This document shows, in pieces, positions 7,983 through 12,164 of a stretch of DNA of 12,164 nucleotides. Where the stretch lies: positions 1-12,164 of the forward strand of contig JAFUGB010000285.1 in the NCBI GenBank assembly GCA_017469605.1, read 5' to 3'. A program made the position numbers and the translations under genes. Source of the stretch: Clostridia bacterium (GTDB taxonomy: Bacteria; Bacillota; Clostridia; Christensenellales; Aristaeellaceae). Below the pieces are notes generated by a model that saw only the letters and a list, made by a program, of their open reading frames with translations, was not told the DNA's origin and made no database searches. The first letter of the stretch is position 1, and every line of letters starts with the position of its first letter.

Positions 7983-9095
7983 ATGTTGAACCAGCAAACC
8001 CCAGACAGCCGCGGAACTTGCTTACGCATCGATCTTGGAGCCATTGCCCACAACGCGCAGTGTCTGAAAAAGGCCATGAATCCCGGCGTGGACATGATGG
8101 CCGTGGTGAAGGCCAACGCCTATGGTCATGGGCTGATCCCCGTGGCCCGCACCGCTTTGCAAAACGGCGCGGACGCCCTGGGCGTGGCTGTTCCCGAGGA
8201 AGGACGCACGCTGCGCCAGGCCGGGATCACCGCCCCCATCCTGGTATTGGGAAGCGTCAGCCCGGAGGGCGCCATGATCTCCTCCGCCGAAGGGCTGATC
8301 CAGACCGTTTTTGATGAACGGGGCGTCGGGCTTTTGCAGGACGCCTGCCGGAAAACCGGAAAAATCGGCCAGGTCCACCTGAAAATCGATACCGGCATGA
8401 ATCGCATCGGCGCCCGGACAGCGGATGAAATCCGCGCCGTACTTGACGCGCTGGAGAGCGCCCCCTATGTAAAGCTCACCGGAGCGTTTACCCATTTTGC
8501 CGACGCCGACAATCCGGACGACAGCTTTTCCAGGGCGCAGTTTGAGCGTTTCCGCCGCCTGGCGGCGCTGCTGCCCGAAGGGCTGACGCTTCACGCGGCA
8601 GCCAGCGACGCTTCGCTGCGTTTCCCCTGGGCGCGTTTGAACATGGTACGGGAGGGCATCGCCCTGTACGGCTGCGCCGAAGGCTATGACAGCCTTGACC
8701 TGAAACCCGCCATGCGGTTTGAAACAAGGATTGCCTATGTGAAATCCATCGTGGAAGGCGACACCGTGGGCTATGGCCGCACCTATACCGCCGCCGCTCC
8801 CCTGCGGGTGGCCACGCTGCCCGTGGGTTACGGGGACGGCTATCCCAGGGCGTGCTCCAACCAGGGCTACGTGCTGATCCACGGCACCGAATGCCCCATT
8901 GTGGGCCGGGTCTGCATGGATCAGCTGATGGCCGATGTATCCCGGGTGCCGGGCGTTCAGGCCGGCGACGCGGCCGTGCTCCTGGGCAGCCAGGGAAACG
9001 CGCGCATCACCGCAGGCCGCCTGGCCGGATGGGCAGGCACCATCAGCTATGAGGTGCTGTGCGCACCCCATGCCCGGGTACCGGTTATTTATTAA
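7983..9095 (+). CDS. alr: Alanine racemase
   Basis: This PLP enzyme converts L-alanine to D-alanine for peptidoglycan. The 370-residue length is typical. The N-terminal TIM barrel begins with the PLP-lysine motif AVVKANAYGHG (Schiff-base K43). The C-terminal beta domain supplies the second catalytic residue in GDTVGYGRTYTA (Y264). The conserved LPVGYGDGY and VGRVCMDQLM segments are also present. The start is set by AGGAGG eight bases upstream. It is the first gene of a same-strand cluster with the membrane protein, rsmD, coaD and the coiled-coil gene, separated by at most 26 bases and with no terminator between them. No vancomycin-resistance or alanine-catabolism genes are adjacent, so this is probably the biosynthetic racemase. 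Confidence 0.96.
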   Translation: MLNQQTPDSRGTCLRIDLGAIAHNAQCLKKAMNPGVDMMAVVKANAYGHGLIPVARTALQNGADALGVAVPEEGRTLRQAGITAPILVLGSVSPEGAMISSAEGLIQTVFDERGVGLLQDACRKTGKIGQVHLKIDTGMNRIGARTADEIRAVLDALESAPYVKLTGAFTHFADADNPDDSFSRAQFERFRRLAALLPEGLTLHAAASDASLRFPWARLNMVREGIALYGCAEGYDSLDLKPAMRFETRIAYVKSIVEGDTVGYGRTYTAAAPLRVATLPVGYGDGYPRACSNQGYVLIHGTECPIVGRVCMDQLMADVSRVPGVQAGDAAVLLGSQGNARITAGRLAGWAGTISYEVLCAPHARVPVIY

Positions 9096-9121
9096 AACTT
9101 TACGGACGTATTCTATGATGT

Positions 9122-9946
9122 ATGCAAAAAAACAACGCAAACAAAAACAAAAACAAAAACACGCCTGTGCCGGTATACAAGCCTTACCTGCGCGGCAACA
9201 TGGTCAGCCTTCTTGCGTTCAGGCGCGGCCTGCGCGTATTCAGCGTGCTGGTGCTGTTTGCCATTTTGGGCGTACTGGCCAGCGGCGTGTTTGCCTTTGA
9301 CAGCGCGGTGCCGCGTCTCCTGCTCAACGGTGTGCTGCTGCTGTTGGGCGGATTGATCCTGTTCAATGAGGGAAGCCGCTATGGCGAAAGCGACGTGTCC
9401 TTTGGCGAAATCGCCCTGAAACGGCAAAATGAAGGCAAGGAAGCAACCGCCAAGGACCGGGATACCTGCTACCATCCCGGAAAGGGCTTTGTCAGCGCGC
9501 TGCTCGGCGCCGCGCCCTTCCTGCTGGTGGCCATCGCATATGCCCTGACCGCGGAAAAACAAACCTATTCCCTGGGCACGCTGCCCGGCTGGGTGCAAAG
9601 CTTTGAGTCCCGGGATGATATCGGGCCGGCGCTGGCCTATTATCACGAAAGCGTCCCCGTAGGGGTGGCCGGTTATCTGCGGATCATTGTGCGGCTGGTG
9701 CTGTTCCCCTACATGAACATGTTTGGCGCAGGCGATTACAATAAGCTGTACCTGCTGGATAAGCTGTCCCCGCTGCTTACGCTGGTGCTTCCTCTCTGTT
9801 TCGGTTTGGGTTACCTGCGCGGTCCCCACCTGCGGGCGCTGGTGCACGGCAATATCCGCCTGGCCCGCCGCCGTCAAAACCGCCAGGAGCGCAAAGCCCG
9901 GGAGCAGCGCGTGAACAAATCCAATCAGAAGAAGGAACTGATCTGA
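9122..9946 (+). CDS. Unrecognised membrane protein, about five helices, basic tail
   Basis: I do not recognise this 274-residue protein. It starts with a polar Asn/Lys-rich stretch (residues 2-13, partly NKNKNKN), then hydrophobic segments at about 39-59, 63-82, 123-144, 179-203 and 214-232. A polar loop separates helices 2 and 3 (83-122), and an extracytoplasmic-looking loop lies at 145-178. The tail (245-272) is strongly basic (RLARRRQNRQERKAR), which fits a cytoplasmic, possibly RNA- or lipid-binding end. No catalytic motif or signal-peptidase site stands out. The start is uncertain: no Shine-Dalgarno precedes 9122, two other ATGs sit just upstream in another frame, and an internal Met at 9200 is an alternative. 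It lies 26 bases after alr and four bases before rsmD, so it is co-transcribed with housekeeping genes; translation may depend on coupling to alr. Confidence 0.75.
   Translation: MQKNNANKNKNKNTPVPVYKPYLRGNMVSLLAFRRGLRVFSVLVLFAILGVLASGVFAFDSAVPRLLLNGVLLLLGGLILFNEGSRYGESDVSFGEIALKRQNEGKEATAKDRDTCYHPGKGFVSALLGAAPFLLVAIAYALTAEKQTYSLGTLPGWVQSFESRDDIGPALAYYHESVPVGVAGYLRIIVRLVLFPYMNMFGAGDYNKLYLLDKLSPLLTLVLPLCFGLGYLRGPHLRALVHGNIRLARRRQNRQERKAREQRVNKSNQKKELI
9142..9160 (+). repeat. Short tandem repeat (CAAAAA)x3 at the start of the membrane-protein gene
   Basis: Three exact CAAAAA units plus a final C follow an A7 run (9126-9132) just after the start codon. They encode the alternating Asn-Lys residues. 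Unit changes of six bases would keep the frame, whereas changes in the A7 run would not. Confidence 0.8.
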
Positions 9947-9950
9947 TACC

Positions 9951-10538
9951 ATGCGAATCATTGCCGGTGAAATGCGCTCGCGCACCATTCTGGCTCCCAA
10001 GGGCAGCGATACCCGCCCCACCCTGGACCGGACCCGCGAATCGCTGTTCAATATCCTGGCGGCCGAATGCCCGGAAAGCCGGGTGCTGGACCTGTACGCG
10101 GGCAGCGGCGCGCTGGCGCTGGAGGCGCTCAGCCGGGGAGCGGCAAGCGCCGTGCTGTGCGACTGTTCCCGGGAAGCCGCCCGGGTGATCCGGCAAAATA
10201 TAGAAGCCCTTCATGTGGGCGATCGCGCGTGGCTTTTGCAAATGCGGGATTTACAGGCCGTGGAGCTGCTGGCCAGGGAGAAGGCGACGTTTGACCTGGT
10301 GTTTCTCGATCCTCCCTACCGCATCAGCACCGTTCCCGCCTGCCAGGCCTTGGACCGGGCCGGTGTGCTGGCTGAGGACGCGCTGCTGGTGATTGAGCAC
10401 GCCGCGCAGTCCGTTCCCGAACCCGGTCCGGCTTACGCGCTAACTGACCTGCGCCGATACCGCGATACCATGATTTCATTTTTCAGATACAGGAGGCAAC
10501 AAGATGCCAAAGATTTGGGTATTTCCGGGCAGCTTTGA
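9951..10538 (+). CDS. rsmD: 16S rRNA (guanine(966)-N2)-methyltransferase
   Basis: This SAM-dependent methyltransferase modifies G966 of 16S rRNA in the 30S head during assembly. It has 195 residues, close to the family norm. It begins with the RsmD hallmark MRIIAGEMRSR and the TRPTLDRTRESLFNIL helix. The SAM-binding loop VLDLYAGSGALALEALSRGA is at 45-64, and the catalytic motif IV is FLDPPY (118-123). A weak AAGGA lies 14 bases upstream, inside the end of the membrane-protein gene. The last twelve codons and stop overlap the start of coaD by 35 bases in another frame, an unusually long overlap for this conserved rsmD-coaD pair. The tail after FRYRR (QDAKDLGISGQL) is therefore constrained by the coaD start and its ribosome site. 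Confidence 0.96.
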   Translation: MRIIAGEMRSRTILAPKGSDTRPTLDRTRESLFNILAAECPESRVLDLYAGSGALALEALSRGAASAVLCDCSREAARVIRQNIEALHVGDRAWLLQMRDLQAVELLAREKATFDLVFLDPPYRISTVPACQALDRAGVLAEDALLVIEHAAQSVPEPGPAYALTDLRRYRDTMISFFRYRRQQDAKDLGISGQL

Positions 10539-10992
10539 TCCCGTGACCCGGGGACATGAAGATCTGATTCGCCGCGCCGCCGCGCTGTGCGATCAGCTTT
10601 ATGTAGCGGCGCTGATCAATCCGGACAAGCACGGTTTTTTGCCCATGCAGAAACGCATCTCCCTGCTCAAGGAGGTATGCGCCGACCTGCCCAACGCCGT
10701 GGTGGAATGCCACAACGGCCTGCTGGCCGACTATGCCCGCATGCGTCAGGCAGACGCCGTGGTGCGGGGCGTGCGTTCCGCCAGCGAAATGGAAACCGAG
10801 CTCCCCTGGGCTTCCTTTAACAAAATGCTGTACGACCGTTTTGAGGTGGTGTACCTGCCCGCACGCCCCGAGCTGCGGGACGTGAGCAGCAGCATGGTGC
10901 GCCAGCTGGCTGCCTTTGGCGGCGACATCACCCCCTTTTTACCGGAACGCTGTGCTGAAACAGTGAAAGAATACATGGCTCATCGGGTTTGA
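10504..10992 (+). CDS. coaD: Phosphopantetheine adenylyltransferase
   Basis: This enzyme catalyses the penultimate step of coenzyme A synthesis, transferring AMP from ATP to 4'-phosphopantetheine. The 162-residue length is standard. The nucleotidyltransferase motif PGSFDPVTRGH (8-18) includes the T/H-x-GH signature. RGVR (88-91) leads the conserved helix that normally reads RG-x-R...E, and VSSSMVRQLAAFGGDI (127-142) matches the C-terminal ISSS motif. The start is set by a consensus AGGAGG at 10491-10496, inside the rsmD coding end. The stop is followed by 17 bases and then the coiled-coil gene, the usual clostridial order. Confidence 0.97.
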   Translation: MPKIWVFPGSFDPVTRGHEDLIRRAAALCDQLYVAALINPDKHGFLPMQKRISLLKEVCADLPNAVVECHNGLLADYARMRQADAVVRGVRSASEMETELPWASFNKMLYDRFEVVYLPARPELRDVSSSMVRQLAAFGGDITPFLPERCAETVKEYMAHRV

Positions 10993-10997
10993 GCGGC

Positions 10998-11004
10998 AAG
11001 GAGG
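10998..11004 (+). promoter_or_regulatory. Ribosome binding site that fixes the coiled-coil protein start
   Basis: AAGGAGG lies five bases before the ATG at 11010. The same frame could open from a TTG at 10989 overlapping the coaD stop, but that would place this strong site inside the gene, so 11010 is preferred. Confidence 0.8.
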
Positions 11005-11009
11005 AAAAA

Positions 11010-11690
11010 ATGGCAGAACTGAAAGTATTTACCGTGCTGAGTGAAATCAACTCCCTGATGGACACCTCCAAGAAGGTGCCGCTGAGCAATCTGATCATGC
11101 TGGATCGCCAGCGCATGGATCAGCTGCTGGACAAGCTGGAATCCTGTCTGGATCCCGATCTGGAAAAGGCTGAAAAGCTGCTGGCCAAGGAGCGCGAGCT
11201 GCTGGACAGCGTGGATCGCCGCGCCCGGGAAACCAGCGAAAAGGCCGCCCGGGAGGCCAAGGAAACCACCGATCAGGCCATCGCCAACGCCCGAAAGACC
11301 GTAGACGACGCCAAAGCCTCCGCCGAGGACACCCTGCGGCAGGCCACCGACCGCGCCAATCAGCTGCTGGCCGGCGCCCAGGCCCAGGCCAATCAGATGA
11401 TTGCCTCCGCCCAGATGCAGTCCGCCCAGATGGTGGAGGAAAGCGAGATCACCCAGCGCGCCCAGGCCCGGGCTGTGGAGATTACCGAGGCCGCCCAGCA
11501 GGAAAGCAGCCGCATCCAGCAGGAAACCATGGGCACGCTGTCCCAGCTGCTGGAGCATGCCGATATCGGCCTGGGCGCCCAGTTGGACGCCCTGCGCACC
11601 ATGCGCCAGCAGTTGGGCGCGGGCTATATTGACGAAAGCCGGCAGGGATATGCCCCGGACGGTTATCAGAATGACGGATATGGCGTATAA
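11010..11690 (+). CDS. coaD-linked coiled-coil protein (F0-b / V-ATPase-H-like)
   Basis: This 226-residue protein belongs by context and appearance to the clostridial coaD-downstream proteins often labelled ATPase or V-type ATPase subunit H-like. Its function is unknown, and the ATPase label reflects stalk-like coiled coil only: no Walker motif is present. The N-terminus (1-50) is a short helical region with VPLSNLIMLDRQRMDQLLDKL, resembling the conserved head of that family. Residues 72-148 form seven consecutive 11-residue units, mostly starting with Ala and with Ala at position 8, a hendecad pattern expected for right-handed coiled coil. The helix continues to about 200. The last 20 residues are Gly/Tyr-rich and end DGYQNDGYGV. 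There is no signal peptide or membrane helix, so it is probably cytoplasmic, perhaps a DivIVA-like scaffold (inference). Confidence 0.8.
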   Translation: MAELKVFTVLSEINSLMDTSKKVPLSNLIMLDRQRMDQLLDKLESCLDPDLEKAEKLLAKERELLDSVDRRARETSEKAAREAKETTDQAIANARKTVDDAKASAEDTLRQATDRANQLLAGAQAQANQMIASAQMQSAQMVEESEITQRAQARAVEITEAAQQESSRIQQETMGTLSQLLEHADIGLGAQLDALRTMRQQLGAGYIDESRQGYAPDGYQNDGYGV

Positions 11691-11759
11691 CACGCATGGG
11701 CAGCCGTATATACGATCAAGAATTTTGTTCCAAAGAACGGCTGTATCACCAAAAATCCC

Positions 11760-11788
11760 TTGACACATTTACACAATTCAGGTATAAT
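11760..11788 (+). promoter_or_regulatory. Strong consensus promoter for rpmH
   Basis: TTGACA (11760-11765), a 17-base spacer and TATAAT (11783-11788) form a perfect sigma-A/sigma-70 promoter. The start would be near 11795, giving a leader of about 80 bases before rpmH. This fits the high demand for a ribosomal protein transcript. Confidence 0.93.
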
Positions 11789-11793
11789 AATAA

Positions 11794-11822
11794 GGCTGTT
11801 TGTGATATAGGATCAAGCAGCC
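11794..11822 (+). other. Hairpin at the extreme 5' end of the rpmH transcript
   Basis: GGCTGTTTG (11794-11802) can pair with CAAGCAGCC (11814-11822), giving nine pairs including one G-U wobble, with an 11-base loop. The predicted transcription start falls at the base of the stem, so the mRNA would begin with a stem-loop, a feature that often protects mRNA from 5'-end-dependent decay. Confidence 0.5.
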
Positions 11823-11873
11823 AGGATTTGTGAAACGCACCCGCGTGATCTCATAATGTAAGGAGAGAATAAC

Positions 11874-12008
11874 ATGTTCCGTACGTATCAGCCGAAAAAG
11901 CGCCAGCGCAGCAAGGTGCATGGTTTCCGTGCCCGTATGTCCACTAAGAACGGCCGCCGCGTTCTCGCCGCCCGCCGTCGTCGTGGCCGTAAGGAACTGA
12001 CCGTGTGA
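11874..12008 (+). CDS. rpmH: Ribosomal protein L34 (bL34)
   Basis: This is the small basic protein of the 50S subunit, 44 residues, the usual size. It starts MFRTYQPKKRQRSKVHGF and continues with the conserved RARMSTKNGRRVLAARRR, ending GRKELTV. Most bacteria begin MKRTYQP; here the second residue is Phe, as in several other lineages. AAGGAG (11860-11865) lies eight bases upstream, and the gene is driven by the consensus promoter at 11760. The normal partner rnpA follows on the same strand, but after a structured gap of 126 bases. No dnaA or DnaA-box cluster is seen upstream, where many genomes have it. Confidence 0.97.
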   Translation: MFRTYQPKKRQRSKVHGFRARMSTKNGRRVLAARRRRGRKELTV

Positions 12009-12036
12009 CCCTTGGGTCACGTCCTTTGGCGTGACC
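12005..12036 (+). other. Mutually exclusive hairpins at the rpmH stop codon
   Basis: GTGACC (12005-12010) pairs with GGTCAC (12015-12020) around a CTTG tetraloop. The same right arm, extended as GGTCACG (12015-12021), can instead pair with CGTGACC (12030-12036) around an eight-base loop. The first stem includes the rpmH stop codon, so terminating ribosomes would cover its left arm and favour the second stem. Confidence 0.5.
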
Positions 12037-12055
12037 GACAGACGAAGCATGGCTC

Positions 12056-12101
12056 AACCCGCCCCGGTGCCTGCCATCGTGCAAACACAGGGGCGGGTTT
12101 T
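12056..12101 (+). terminator. Terminator or attenuator between rpmH and rnpA
   Basis: AACCCGCCCC (12056-12065) pairs exactly with GGGGCGGGTT (12090-12099), giving a GC-rich 10-bp stem followed by TTTT (12098-12101, the first two inside the stem). The loop is long (24 bases) and the U run short, so termination is probably partial. A second T6 run lies at 12114-12119. It would reduce rnpA relative to rpmH. Confidence 0.65.
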
Positions 12102-12134
12102 CCATTGTAATCATTTTTTGAGTGCAGAGGCTTT

Positions 12135-12164
12135 ATGCAGCGCCAATACCGCATTCGTAAAAAC
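12135..12164 (+). CDS. rnpA: Ribonuclease P protein component (first ten codons; runs off window)
   Basis: Only MQRQYRIRKN is visible. It matches the start of RnpA, whose N-terminus typically reads R-L-R-K-N before the EF/DF segment, and the position directly after rpmH is the conserved bacterial order. RnpA binds the RNase P RNA and helps process the 5' ends of tRNAs. AGAGG at 12126-12130 is a weak and closely spaced (four-base) ribosome site, consistent with low expression compared with L34. The identification rests on ten residues plus context. Confidence 0.8.
   Translation, partial: MQRQYRIRKN

Noticed and set aside
8022..9140. Minus-strand open frame of 372 codons opposite alr
   Set aside because: It mirrors a well-supported alanine racemase and has the His/Gly-rich composition of antisense frames.
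11701..11743. CAGCCGT/ACGGCTG inverted repeat as terminator of the coaD cluster
   Set aside because: The loop is 29 bases and no U run follows, so it does not look like an intrinsic terminator; readthrough into rpmH remains possible.
10980..11768. Minus-strand Gly/Leu-rich frame opposite the coiled-coil gene
   Set aside because: Its repetitive composition is the complement of the Ala/Gln/Glu hendecads; the plus-strand start has a strong ribosome site.
11767..11775. ATTTACACA as a DnaA box
   Set aside because: Only about six of nine positions match TTATCCACA, it is single, and it lies in the spacer of the rpmH promoter.
1..12164. CRISPR array, insertion sequence, prophage att site, tRNA or riboswitch
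   Set aside because: No spaced direct repeats, transposase, integrase, cloverleaf or known aptamer pattern was found; intergenic gaps are all under 220 bases and are accounted for.

Overview
The window is a chromosomal segment of an anaerobic, low-redox Gram-positive bacterium, most likely a moderately GC-rich member of the Clostridia. The grounds are near-consensus Shine-Dalgarno sites, TATAAT-type promoters (one perfect TTGACA-N17-TATAAT), an oxygen-sensitive indolepyruvate:ferredoxin oxidoreductase, and a coaD followed by the F0-b/V-ATPase-H-like coiled-coil protein typical of clostridial genomes. The lineage below class level is inference. No mobile element, CRISPR array, rRNA or tRNA was seen.

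Left part (1-3728, + strand): the end of a carbohydrate-uptake and hydrolysis operon. It holds the 3' part of a MalG-type ABC sugar permease, a divergent family-1 glycoside hydrolase-like protein and a family-2 glycoside hydrolase, with gaps or overlaps of -4 to 15 bases. A perfect 16-bp bidirectional hairpin terminator (3753-3793) separates it from the convergent pgi gene.

Middle (3811-7901): pgi (glucose-6-phosphate isomerase, - strand) and iorAB (indolepyruvate:ferredoxin oxidoreductase, + strand) diverge from a 219-bp region with one promoter for each side. pgi would feed hexose released by the left operon into glycolysis. IorAB ferments aryl-pyruvates from aromatic amino acids and reduces ferredoxin.

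Right part (7983-11690, + strand): a compact housekeeping cluster. It runs alr (alanine racemase), an unrecognised five-helix membrane protein, rsmD (16S rRNA methyltransferase), coaD (phosphopantetheine adenylyltransferase, start nested in the rsmD end) and a hendecad-repeat coiled-coil protein. Far right: a consensus promoter drives rpmH (ribosomal protein L34, 44 codons), followed by a 126-nt spacer with stacked hairpins and a terminator-like stem, then the first ten codons of rnpA (RNase P protein).

Most of the window is ordinary metabolism and housekeeping, and I see no clear new defence or mobile system. The parts most worth a second look are the RNA structures around rpmH and rnpA, the regular 11-residue repeat protein after coaD, the unrecognised membrane protein with an A-rich start lacking a Shine-Dalgarno, and the atypical GH1-like enzyme.
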